Assembly: GCA_021401465.1 (NCBI GenBank)
Contig: JADDMT010000140.1
Location: forward strand, 1-64,000
Reading direction: 5' to 3'
Origin: Teratosphaeria epicoccoides
Lineage: Eukaryota; Ascomycota; Dothideomycetes; Mycosphaerellales; Teratosphaeriaceae
Length of the DNA: 64,000 nt
Shown: piece by piece, positions 48,019 to 58,288 of the stretch
Numbering within the stretch: the first letter of the stretch is position 1
Layout of the letters: every line of letters starts with the position of its first letter
Notes under the pieces: generated by a model
Seen by the model: only the letters and a program-made list of their open reading frames with translations
What the model was told of the DNA's origin: nothing
Database searches by the model: none
Translations under genes and position numbers: made by a program

Positions 48019-48813
48019 AGTAGGTTTAGATTCTACTAGCGCGTCAGTTTATAGTCTCGTCATACGAGCATACAATGCTTACATGCTATAGTGTTATTAG
48101 TGTGCTAGTATCTGTATAGATGCTAAAGAAGAAGCTAAGTACTAGATAAGGTAGTTGTTTAAAAGAAAGAAGTTTAGAGTACTAAGCTTCTTTTGTATTT
48201 TAGCAGCTATAGGTCATGTGCTCTGCATAGTCGCTAACCGCATACGTTACATCGTCACATCATTAGCTTCTGCCTGAAAAATGACTAGAAATAGAAGGCA
48301 CATGACGCTACTACCTAAAAAATGGCCAGAAACGGAAGGCACGCGACGCTGTCACAGATTCGGTTATATATCACACACTACTGCCTAGGCACATGACTAA
48401 ATGAAGAAGGCATGATATCAGGCGATTCTGCCTTAAAAGGCAGTAAAAAATGATCCTCGTAGTTGCGACCTACGGACCTTATCTACTACTATACAGAGGC
48501 ATTAGGAATAGTAGCAACCGCGACATAGTCACACTGACGCTAGCTTGACAGCGGCATGTGCACTTAGCAGACATAGCTACATAGGATAGATGTCGCCATG
48601 TTTGCTGCTTCTTTGTTAAGAGTAATAACTACCTACATGTAGCATATAGCGGCACGTAGCAGCTAACTGATCTAGACGGCAGTTACGAGGGCCTCATGTG
48701 TGCTAGCTAGGCGGCAGCACGTGCACTCGGTAGCAAGAGATATCTATATCTACTACTACTCTTCTACTTTAACTCTTTACTGATTACATCAACTAACTTC
48801 GAAGACTTGCCTA
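48019..48813. promoter_or_regulatory. PlvX divergent promoter region with tandem repeats
   Basis: Separates the minus-strand methyltransferase-like gene from the plus-strand MYND gene. Contains two tandem 41-bp units (48270-48310, 48311-48351) and a small hairpin CTGCCTT/AAGGCAG (48428-48443) that repeats the CTGCCT motif of the units. No gene seen. Confidence 0.5.
48270..48351 (+). repeat. Two tandem 41-bp units
   Basis: Units 48270-48310 and 48311-48351 match apart from C/T and G/A changes and a few others. Both contain AGAA..GGAAGGCAC or AGAAATAGAAGGCAC and GACGCT. Confidence 0.7.
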
Positions 48814-50282
48814 ATACACACAAGTAGCAGCAACATTAATCAACCCTCTATCTTACTATTCGAGACAATAGCTAGCATAGTCGCTTAATGCGCCAATTGT
48901 GGCATCGACAGCCCGCTCAAGATGTGCCCATGTCAGGCAGTAGCCTACTACGGCAAGAATTGCCAGATAATCGACTAGCACGACAACTACAAGGACAGCT
49001 ACGCTAGGCGGCTAACCTGGAATAGGAATAAGTATGCAGTTAACCCTGAGATATGACGACTAGTTACTAACTTCATGTTTACTAGACACGTTAAAATCCT
49101 GCCGTTTAAGAAGATCTTTGAAGGGGAGGACATGGCGAGTCGCGCGACGAGGGAGTAGGCTAACAGTGTACTGCCCCTAATCACGAACAAGGTGTTCGGA
49201 GTCCTACTTACTAGACCGCTAGGTACACATGAGTTTTTATTTAGCGGGCTAATTGTCGTCAGTTACAATGGGACCCCTAACGCCCCTTAGATGAGTTTTA
49301 GGGGGGTCCGTGTGTTTAGGAGCAAAAGGAATAGGAAGGTCGTCTTCATTGTAATGAAGACAGAAGACGCTAATTAGTCAGGCTAAAAGAAGGTTAATGT
49401 CAAGTACAAGACAGAAGACTAGTACACCTAGGCATTCTACTAAGGCCTGTAGAATACATACGACATGGAGCCATTATACGACGAGTTCTCTCTACAGTTT
49501 AGACAGCGTCTACAGGGCGAGTTCGGCGACGTTGTCGTAAGAGCCCGCAACAACTTAGCTACTTTGAATAGCACAATGAACAAGCTATTCATCGTCTAGT
49601 ACTACGTGCAGAGGAATGAGATGCGCTAACAAGTGCATATGTGCATCTTGACACATGTTTCTGAGGCTATAGTAGGCTAGCGAGCAGGTAGGCGTAGAGA
49701 CATAGTAGTGTTCTAAACGGGGGTCTAGCCGTGTTTCCTGAAGTCTGGCAAGCTAGCGGAGATAGTATTACTTATAGTTTACTTGTTTCTTAGCTCCTAT
49801 GAGACTAGCATGCTAGTAAGAGCTATAGTCCCTGCTGATTTAATACGGCAATAGCAGGTAGATGTGATTCGACAGTAGCATATTTTGGTCACAGTAGCTG
49901 CTTAGCTACTACTAACATAGCGGGCAGGTATGTATGTATATACCGGAATTTAGATGACATTAATGCGGACCTCTGCAGTTTCGTGTACTTTAAGCAGTTC
50001 GTACTCTACATGACTATTGTAGCTGCTCGGCTGCCTCGACTTCGGTTTCTAGTAGTTAAGAAGTATGAGGGAATGTTAGAGAGCGTAGAGGTTAAAGACA
50101 AGATCGTCGAATAGGTTGCGGACTAGATGCGCCTCTAAGCGTATGAGGAAAGGCATAGGAGGATGTAGACGACTTACAAGCTACAGCTGTCGACTATAGA
50201 AGGCTTCGGAGACTGCCTATAGCGTAGAGACAGCGGCGTAGTAGCTAGTACGGTAAATGAGCTATGTAAGGGGGCAGTCTAA
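48814..50282 (+). pseudogene. PlvX MYND zinc-finger gene, one predicted intron
   Basis: The likely start is ATA at 48814 (ATG before RIP), giving MHTSSSNINQ; the start is uncertain. A MYND finger lies at 48889-49000: CANCG, then MCPCQ, then YYGKNCQ and D-stop-H..Y. Two Tyr and one stop sit exactly where the MYND Cys, His and Trp are expected, as RIP would change them. About 350 residues of unassigned sequence follow. A 53-nt intron (49875-49927; GTAGCA, CTACTAAC, CAG) restores the frame to a Lys/Glu-rich helical end with TAA 50280. MYND fingers mediate protein contacts, often in chromatin proteins; the role here is unknown. Confidence 0.6.
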
Positions 50283-50597
50283 AGACAAGTTTCATTCTAA
50301 CTACTACATATCGCTAACACTTAGTAGTGATGCCTGTCGCCGGATTGCACGGCTAGGAGTAGGGCTAAGTAGACGTACATGTCAGAGGAGCGTACGAGTG
50401 TAGGTAAGTAGCGATTAAGTAGAAAGCCGTTAAATAAGCACGCCTACAAGTAGGCATGAGTAGGAAGGCTAACGAGCCCGTGAATCGAGTGGCTAGGAGT
50501 AGGGCCGAGTAGGCCGAGCTAGTAAGATACTGCTAGTATACTACTAGCACCTACTTAGCTAACTTAGCTCTACTTAGTCTACTCTTTGTACTTCGTA
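50283..50597. repeat. PlvX right subterminal repeats
   Basis: A 22-bp direct repeat (50351-50372 and 50491-50512) begins GGCTAGGAGTAGGG. One copy of the TGCTAGTATACTACTAGCAC palindrome lies at 50531-50550, and repeated CTACTTAG motifs run toward the end. This looks like a transposase-binding region. Confidence 0.6.
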
Positions 50598-50624
50598 CTA
50601 CTTAGGGGTTAGGTTTTCGAGATG
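50598..50624 (-). repeat. PlvX right terminal inverted repeat
   Basis: Reverse complement begins CATCTCGAAAAC and ends CCCTAAGTAG, pairing with 14777-14803. The adjoining CA (50625-50626) is the target duplication; the left copy is TA at 14775-14776. Confidence 0.85.
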
Positions 50625-52409
50625 CACGACAAAGAACTTCTAGCTATAGTAGACGCCTACAAGGCCTAGCGAGTCTACTTAGAAGGTTCTAAGCACTAGG
50701 TCACGGTCTACACAGACCATGAGAACTTGCGATACTTCATAACGACAAAAGAGTTAAACTGACGACAGGTTCAGTAGAGTAGGGAGCTCTCTAGTTTTAA
50801 CTGCAAGATCGTCTATCGCAAGGGGACCGATAACGCACGCGCCGATGCACTTAGCCGCCAGACAGACTACATGAAGGGCATAAAGCAGGAGAAACACGCT
50901 ATTCTCTAGGAAAATAGCGATAGCACGCTAGGAGTCAACCGACTTGCGGCTACGACTGTCACATAGACTAGTGAATTTCAGGACGACCTGAAGAACGCGC
51001 TAGTCCATGACCTAACTGTACTCGCTGTCCGCAAAGACATGAATAGACAGGAGGATTAGGAAGACGAAGACAGAATCCTTCTGTTTCAAGGATTAGTATA
51101 CATGCTAATGTCTTTACGATCGGAGCTACTACGACTCCGACACAACATACCTTAGGCAGGACACCCGGGAGTGTCTAAAATGAAGCAAATTCTCTGACAA
51201 GAATATTACTTCCCTAGGATGAGCAAGGCAATCGAGGACTACGTCCGCTAATATGTGACTTGCTAACAAAGTAAGCACGACTGTCACAAACCGTATAGGC
51301 TACTACGACTACTTAAGGTACCTTAACGGCTATAGGAATCGCTCGCCATAGATTTCATTGTTAAACTACCTTAGTCGAGAGAACCCGCTACAAATGAGTT
51401 CTTTGACAGGATCATGGTAGTAGTTGACTAATTCACTAAGTTTAGGAAGTTTATCCCTTACCGCGAAGACTTCAAGACTAAAGATATCGCGCATGTCTTC
51501 ATCAAATAGGTAGTAGCACTACACGGCATGCTACAGGACCTAGTAACAGATCGAGGATCCGTGTTTACCTCTAACTTCTAGAGAGCCCTAATAAGACAAT
51601 TCTAGGTTAAACATCAACTAAGTACTTCCTTCTACCCTTAGACAGATAGACAGACAGAACGTCTAAATCAGACGTTAGAACAGTACCTTCGATCCTATGT
51701 GAATAGGGACTAGAACAACTAGGTAGAGTTGTTACTAATGGCATAGCTCGCGTATAATAGTATGCTAGCAGAGTCGACAGGACTCTTGCCTTTTCAGATG
51801 GCATATGGATCAGCTATAGAAGACATCCTAGACGTCTTAGCTAGTAATCCGAACCTAGTAGCACTTAGACGAGTATAACATCTACGCCGACTGCAAACAG
51901 AAGCACGACTTAACCTGTAGTTCTATTAGCAGAACATAGCATAGTACGCGAATCATAAGAGAATTAAGGGACTAATTCTAAAGGAGGGGGACAAGGTGTA
52001 TCTCCTCTGCTATTATATCAAATTAGACAAGCCGAGTAAAAAACTAGATGCTGTAAAACTAGGACTATTCAGGATTAAGGCCAAGAAAGGACCAGTTAAT
52101 TTTAAGTTACAGCTACCTAAGCAGATAAGAATATACCCTGTGTTCTATGTCTCTCTGCTAGAACAAGTAGCGCTAGACGCCGCACTGTAAACAGAACCCT
52201 TACTACTTGACCCTAAAGTAGAAGAATCGGAGTACACTGTCGAAAAGATTGTCGACACTCGCTAGCGGGACAGACAGCGAGAGTACTTAGTAAAATGGGA
52301 AGGATATAGGAGTACCGAGAACACCTAGGAACCCCTAGAACATCTGCGAAACTGTCAGCAAAAAATACGGAGTTTCGAGAAAGGAACGAACCTAGGAAGA
52401 AGATCCTAA
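50625..52409 (+). pseudogene. GypB2 pol, right part (RNase H, integrase, chromodomain)
   Basis: Starts exactly where 14776 left off ([13 protein letters not shown]), with the RNase H end DNARADALSRQ near 50829. The integrase zinc domain is about 51130-51280, its core 51350-51850, and the chromodomain 52240-52390. The stop TAA is 52407-52409. Heavy TAG load. Confidence 0.88.
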
Positions 52410-53024
52410 GCCACAACTAGACTCCTGCGGGATGCCGTCAGTCGGCTCGGCTATCACGCCATCCAGGAAACCCTAATATGAGGCGTTAGTAAAACACTCT
52501 ATTACGCTCCATGTCATAGGACTAAGAGCGAGACCGGCTAAAGGATCTAGGTCAAGAAGAAACCTAGCCTGCAAGAGAGCCTGTTCTTCGGCCTCATCCT
52601 CCCTGATCTCACGCTCCTCGAGAGCGCGACTATCCTCGACCTCCTAGTCGACTACGTCTAACTGTTTTCGAAGACATATCTCCTTTGCATGCGCCTCTAT
52701 TATCTTCTGCGAAGCCTCGGCTAGGACCGCCTTTACATGATCGAGATCGGCAATTAGTCTTTTCCGCTAATCGCCTAACTTCTTCTATTCGACCTCTGTT
52801 ACCTTCGCGTTACAACTCCGACAGTTGCTAAAGTAACATTACGAACATTTCCCCGAGGAAATGTGTACCTAACAAACAAGCTTTAACTCTTAACACTAAG
52901 TATAGGACTTCATGCTGTCCTAGCCCTAACGATAGATTCGATTCGCGCGGCGTTTGCGTTTCTGCGTTAAAGGGGCGTTAGTGTCTAGGATGACATAAGG
53001 CAGTAATGTAGAAAGAGAAGACAT
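52392..53024 (-). pseudogene. GypB2 antisense Zn2Cys6-like gene
   Basis: ATG 53024, end 52392, 633 nt as in GypB3 and GypB4. It overlaps pol by 18 bp. Several cysteines are lost to G to A changes and several Gln codons are stops, so it is non-functional. Confidence 0.62.
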
Positions 53025-53104
53025 CATGGCGTAAAAGGAAATAACAAGAGAAACCCTACACTAATAAGGTAGCTTAAGGACGAGCTAGGCTAAGAGGGGG
53101 ATAG

Positions 53105-53574
53105 TGTCATGAGTGTCAGGAGTACTATAGGTTTCAGGATCATGAGGGTCCTAAGTGCTATGAGTCATAGTATAGTCATAGGAGTACTATAAGTCATAGG
53201 CATAGTCATAGGAGAAAGGATCTGTCACATAAGGACAGATCCCTAGATCTGTAGGGTTAGTCTACAGATCTATAGGCCTATAAGGAAGAAGGGATCTGTT
53301 ATAGGATAATAGACCCTTAGATCTATAGGGTTAGTCTACAGATCTACAGACACGGATCTATCGGGTCTGTCGACAGATCTAACAGAGCTACTCTGTCTCT
53401 CTAGTATATAGGGATGGCTTTAGGACAGGTAGTTAGGAGCTTCGTGCTTAATTTAATTCCCTTTCCCTAGGGGATAGTTAGTTATAAGGACAATTGCCAT
53501 TGTCGATATTCTTTACAGCTCTACGAGTCTAACACCTAGTTACCTTCCTGCTATTAGCACCTACCCTTATGACA
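53105..53574 (+). repeat. GypB2 3' LTR (470 bp)
   Basis: TGTCATGAG...TTATGACA. Shares private variants with the LTR at 10742-11212, which ties the two together as ends of one element. Confidence 0.94.
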
Positions 53575-54060
53575 GAATAGTCAAGTCACGTAGGGCAATT
53601 ATTCCTTGAAGAGGCAACAGTAAATAGGAACGATGTAATCTAAAAGGAACAAGGTTATATCCTAATTAGTAAGATGATAACATGAGTTAAACATAGTCTA
53701 AACTAGAGTCTATTATGCTGTTACTATGCAGTTTCAGAATGCTAAACTACACCTGTCTTCCTATATACATAGGAAATCTGTGGCTACTTGCTACGCTATA
53801 CATGCTCGCCACGATACGCACTTGCTCTAAGGTAAGCGCTCGCTATTATAAGCGTATGTATATATGTAAGCGCTTACTCCTTAGTAGTCTCTTCATGTAG
53901 TAAGCGTATGCATACTCCCTTACGCCTAACTCATTCGAGTTGCGGCGCTATCTGTCCTTCTTCTTTTAGCTTAGCTTGTCCTTTAGAGTTATTCGATATT
54001 AAATGACACGCTATAGTAGCTTCTGCTTACGTGTTAGGATTCGATCTGTAACACTATCTC
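53575..54060. other. Unassigned 486-bp spacer
   Basis: Matches no other part of the window that I can see. AT-rich, with an inverted repeat GTAAGCGCT/AAGCGCTTAC (about 53832-53879). The 61-codon frame at 53715-53900 has no recognisable motif. It lies between two GypB LTRs that face each other tail to tail. Confidence 0.6.
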
Positions 54061-54529
54061 TGTCATAAGGGTAGGTACTAATAGCAGGAAGGGGATCAGG
54101 TATTAGACTCGTAGAGCTGTAAAGAATATCGACAATAGCAATTAACCTTGTAACTAACTCTCCTCTAAGCAAGAGAGGATTAAATTAAGAATTAAGCATG
54201 AAGCTCCTAACTGCCTGTCCTAAAGCCATCCCTATATACTAGAGAGACAGGGCAGCTCTGTTAGATCTGTCGACAGACCTAATAGATCCGTGTCTGTAGA
54301 TCTATAGACTAACCCTATAGATCTGAGGGTCTGTCCTCTTATGACAGATCCCTTCTCCCCTATAGGCCTATAGATCTGTAGACTAACCCTATAGATCCTA
54401 GGATCTGTCCTCACGTGACAGATCCCTTCTCCTATGACTATGCTATGACTTAGGCTATAGTGTTCGTGACTCATAGCACTTAGGACACTTATAATCCTAT
54501 GACTTATAGTACTCCTGACACTTATGACA
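54061..54529 (-). repeat. GypB7 3' LTR (469 bp)
   Basis: Plus strand starts TGTCATAAGGG and ends ACTTATGACA, the GypB LTR reversed. The GATCTGT/ACAGATC palindromes are present. Confidence 0.93.
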
Positions 54530-54608
54530 CTATCCCCCTCTTAGCCTAGCTCGTCCCTAAGCTACCTTATTAGTATGGGGTTTCTCTTGTCATTTCCTTT
54601 GTGTAGTA

Positions 54609-55217
54609 ATGTCTTCTCTTTCTACATTACTGCCTTGTGTCATCTTAGACACTAACGCCCCTTTAACGCAGAAACGTAAACGCCGCGCGAATCGAATCTA
54701 TCGTTAGGGCTAGGACAGCATGAAGTCCTATACTTAGTGTTAAGAGTTAAAGCTTGTTTGTCGAGTACACATTTCCTTAGGGAAATGTTTGTAGTGTCAC
54801 TTTAGTAACTGTCGAAGTTACGACGCAAAGGTAATAGAGGTCAAATAGAAGAAGTTAGGTAATTAGCGGAAAAGACTAATTGCTAATCTCGATTGTGCGA
54901 AGGCAGTCCTAGCTAAGGCTTCGCAGAAGATGATAGAGGCGCATGTAAAGGAGATGCGTCTTCGAAAACAGTTAGACGCGGTCGACTATAAGGTCGAGGA
55001 TAGTCGCGCTCTTAAGGAGCGTGAGATTAGGGAGGATGAGGCTAAAGAGCAGGCTAGGTTTCTTCTTGACCTAGATCCCTTAGTAGGCCTTGCTCTTAGT
55101 CCTACGACATAGAGCGTAATAGAAGGTTTCGCCGATGCCTCGTATTAGGGTTTCCTGGATAGCGTGATAGCCGAGCCGATTGACAGCGTCCCGCAGGAGT
55201 CTAGTCATAGCTTATGA
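54609..55217 (+). pseudogene. GypB7 antisense Zn2Cys6-like gene
   Basis: 202 codons from ATG 54609 to TGA 55215, ending slightly earlier than in GypB3 by a point change. Keeps KRKRR, then MKSYTxC, where the first cluster Cys is Tyr, and KCLxC, NCRSYD. The coiled-coil part 54930-55112 is open (RLRKQLDAVDYKVEDSRALK in part). Reads opposite to the element. RIP has removed several zinc ligands. Confidence 0.65.
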
Positions 55218-55493
55218 TTTTCTCCCTAGGTTCGTTCTTCTCTCGAAACTTCGTATCTTTTGCTAACAGTTTCGCAGATGTTTAAGGGGTTCCTAGGTGT
55301 TCTTGGTACTCCTATATCCTTCCTATTTTACTAAGTACTCTTGCTGTCCGTCCTGCTAGCGAGTGTCAACGATCTTCTCGACAGTGTACTTAGGTTCTTC
55401 TACTTTGGGGTCAAGTAGTAAGGGTTCCGTTTGTAGTGCGGCGTCTAGCGCTACTTGTTCTAGCAGAGAGACATTAAACACAGGGTGTATTCT
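55212..55493 (-). pseudogene. GypB7 pol C-terminus (chromodomain)
   Basis: Reads from 55493 down to TAA at 55212-55214 and encodes the post-integrase region and chromodomain. Overlaps the antisense gene by 6 bp. Upstream part displaced by GypA5. Confidence 0.82.
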
Positions 55494-56106
55494 TGATATA
55501 GATGTATATGCTATATGATATGAAAATATCTCGTAGTATGACAGAGTAATCTGACCTTTTAGTAGGTACAAGATAGCGCTGCTTTCTGCTTATTACAGAG
55601 GTAGCGCTAAGGGTACTTATAACCCCTGACGCTCCTCTATTAGGGAAAGCATGTCTAAGCCTAACCCCGCAGGGGTACCGTAGGGTTAGCGACGTAGGGG
55701 CGTCCTACGTCGACTACTAATCCTACTTAGACAACATACAAGCTAACATATGTACGAAGGACCCCCTTACTATATGTAGCAGGGTTACTACATGCTAAGG
55801 GCGGGCATTAGAACCTATGCGGCTCTAATAGCCCCCTAGTATCAACTGTATCACTGCCCCTCCTCCTATGAGGATGTCCCTAGCCCTACTAAGTAGTACA
55901 TGCGGAACATATAGGGTACGAGATGTAGTACGCTTATACCGCGCAAGAGTGAATAGGTAGATAGCCTACGTAACATGTGTCATGCGCATACCTTAATACC
56001 TTCGTAGCGAGTATAGGGCGGAGGCTACTAACTCGGGCGGGTTTTAACCTGTTACATGTTAGGTAGCTTCGTAACACCTTCGCTTTACATGCGGATCAAG
56101 ATATCA
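55494..56106 (-). repeat. GypA5 3' LTR (613 bp)
   Basis: Plus strand TGATATAG...AGATATCA, 613 bp, reverse of the GypA LTR. Confidence 0.95.
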
Positions 56107-56651
56107 GGAAACTATGAGTATGTACTTTAGTTAATCCTTGAAATTATAGGGCGAGCATGCGCGCCAGCCTTGCCAAGTAGCTTAGCTGTCCCTATTTAGT
56201 CGTGACTGTGAAGAACGTGTTACAGAACCTTAGGGTAGTAGGAAAGTACGCGGATACTCTACGCGCGCTACTTGAAACAGCAGGAGCGCGCTCCTAGCGC
56301 GGGTCTCGCCACATTTTCATGCTAGTAGGCTAGCACAAGTGCGGTTAGCGCACATGCGTGACAGCCGCGTTATCCGTTATTACATCATTCGGTCCCCTTG
56401 TAAGTTAACTAAAGGCAGGTACTCTGCGCATGTAGTTCGAGTCACTAGCTTAACGGTTGCGGTAGGCAACAGGGGGGCTGTTAGAGGGTATAAAAACCTC
56501 GTCGCTTTCCTAAACTTCCTATTCTAAGACACTAACATTAACCTCCGCTCCTATTTCGCTTAGCTTGCGCCTCGCCTTGTCTGCGGGTCTATACTAGAGC
56601 TTCTTCTTCTTTAATCAATTAATCAAGATTAATTAACCTGTCTTAGCTATA
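56107..56651 (+). promoter_or_regulatory. GypA5 antisense-gene promoter region
   Basis: 545 bp. TATAAAAA at 56489-56496, 163 nt before the expected start. A 62-codon frame at 56339-56527 lies across it but is not kept in structure between copies. Confidence 0.55.
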
Positions 56652-58148
56652 ATAGCTCATGTGCTGCAGACTAAGTTCGACGCTACTCGCTCTGCCTGCA
56701 ATCATCGCTTATGTCGACAATGCCTTGACAACCTTAGTAGCCAAGCTGCACACATCTCTTCTCCGCGTGTTAGTAAGGCGTCCCCTACCCGCGAGGTATG
56801 CGTGACTTATACTAACCGAAGCGTAGCTAAGATCTACGTTAGCGGATTTAATAAGGGTAGTGTCTACCGCAATTATGTCAACTATAATGGCAAGCATCAA
56901 AAATGCTAAGACCTCCCTAAAGAGGTGTATAGCGAGTACAACTAGCTCTGCCGTAACATCGATAACTTCTAGAGTACGCGCGACAAGGGGATTACTAAAG
57001 GCACTCTAACTTTGAACAGGCTACAGGCTAAGTACCGCAAGGCACTCGCCTACCTACTTAGCGCCCTCTTGTGCTTTACCGCGACTGCTAACTGTTCTTA
57101 CGGCAGTGTTCGCTTTAACTCTCTGCTAACAGGCGAAAACGTTTATCTAGGTCTAATCGCAGACTTAGTCTAGAAGATCTTAAAGGTGCTAACTGTTAGG
57201 GTCGAGACCTTTGCTATAGTACGCATATAGTATAGGTACCCTCTAAGTATAAATGCTGACTTTCTCCGCTAGGCTAACATTAGCGTCGAGAAGTATCCGA
57301 CTAGCCGTCAGCGTTAGCAACTCGGGGCCCTTGCCTCTATTAACGATGACTTCGAGACGCGGATGATCCGCAAAAAGGTTATTAAGTAATTCACTGTTCC
57401 TGCCGCTAAGGCCACGCCCTAGCGCTATACTAAGAGACAGCCTGCCTCTAAGCCGGTCCTAAGGACTAAGCCGTAAGTTACTTACTTGAATCCTGTCGCG
57501 TGCGTATAGCTAACACATTGTAGCGCCGCCGCCTACGCCGCCTTGACGCTACTGTCTAAGAAGAAGAAGAAGGCTAGGGCCGAAATTAAGGTCAGTAACG
57601 AGGAAGCCGAACCTTCCCTGCTTGCGATCCGTACTACGTCCGTCAAGACGCTAAGGCACAAGCCTCTAGGCCAGATCTTTGAGGATGAGGAGGATGACGA
57701 CGTCTAGGATACCTTCGGTCCTAACGTGATCCCTTCGCGCTGTAGTGTCACTACACTAGTTGCGCCTAAGGGGGACACTAAGTCCGATAATGTAGTCGAC
57801 ACTCGTGTTAAGAAGCGCAAGATGATCTCGAGGGCCGAGCGCGACAGCCGCAAGCGCGCTTAAGTCTCTTTGCCTTCTAATGCTAAGGATGAGGTAGTCG
57901 TCGCGACTAGGCGTAGTAAGGGTGTCGCTAGCTCTCTAGCTACTATGGGCTCTAAAGACGAGCTCTCTCGCAACCTACTAAAGAAGAAGATGCTAGCCTC
58001 TCTTCATGGCGTTACTACTCCTGTTACTCATAGTCGCTTCGGGGTGTTTAGTAGACCCCGTGCGGGTAGGCAGTCCCTAGCGGACTGTAACAAGAAAGAC
58101 TCTCCTACTTCGGGTTTAGTCAGGAAGCCTCTAACTAGTAGTCGCTAA
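56652..58148 (+). pseudogene. GypA5 antisense zinc-binding gene, start codon lost
   Basis: 1497 nt, ending TAA 58146. The start reads ATA (56652). The first 86 codons are nearly open but cluster residues 75 and 78 are Tyr. A middle part (LLSALLCFTATANCSYGSV near 57050) and a long basic/acidic C-terminus follow, with KKKKK, EDEEDDD and KKRKM clusters. The C-terminal 92 codons (57870-58148) are open. Clear parallel of 3622-5118; RIP heavier. Confidence 0.82.
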
Positions 58149-58288
58149 GCATAAGCTACGAAGCTAATCTAAGCATGTCTCTTATTCTTCTTAGGTTTAT
58201 TCTAGGTATGCCTTTAGGTATCAATAATGTATAAGTAGGGCGTTTGCTTCTTGTTGTCACTTTGCGCGTTATGCGCTACATATACATG

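Larger units (their letters stand above)
14777..50624. mobile_element. PlvX: Plavaka-type (CMC) DNA transposon carrying nested elements
   Basis: The ends are 27-bp imperfect inverted repeats (14777-14803 and 50598-50624; 5 differences, several of RIP type). The host is the RNase H codon series of GypB2. Comparing both flanks with uninterrupted GypB copies leaves a 2-bp target duplication, TA on the left and CA on the right (CA before RIP). Two- to three-base duplications are usual for the CACTA/CMC superfamily. Without GypA3 and its passengers the element is about 13.7 kb. A transposase of Plavaka type and four other frames lie in 37435-50282. All are RIP-damaged. Confidence 0.82.
10742..53574 (+). 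mobile_element. GypB2: chromovirus split by nested insertions
   Basis: The left part (10742-14776) ends inside RNase H. The right part (50625-53574) starts at the next codons of the same domain. Together they give about 6.98 kb, the size of a whole GypB. The two LTRs share private variants absent from the other copies: a shortened GTAGGTTTCAGG-type stretch and CCCTTTCCCTAGGGG in the leader-side part. They therefore belong to one element. The 35.8 kb in between is PlvX and its passengers. The outer flanks are CCGAC on the left and GAATA on the right, so no target duplication is visible. Confidence 0.9.
54061..55493 (-). mobile_element. GypB7: 3' end of a minus-strand chromovirus
   Basis: Reverse-complement 3' LTR (54061-54529), polypurine tract, antisense gene and the chromodomain end of pol. 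Cut at 55493 by GypA5; the rest is beyond the window. Its LTR has variants not seen in the others. Confidence 0.9.

Noticed and set aside
14777..50624. Starship-type giant element or Maverick/Polinton
   Set aside because: No tyrosine recombinase of the DUF3435 type, no protein-primed polymerase and no capsid genes. The size is due to nested retroelements, and the transposase motifs fit Plavaka.
53715..53900. 61-codon frame in the spacer
   Set aside because: Composition is like random AT-rich sequence, with no motif and no support from context.
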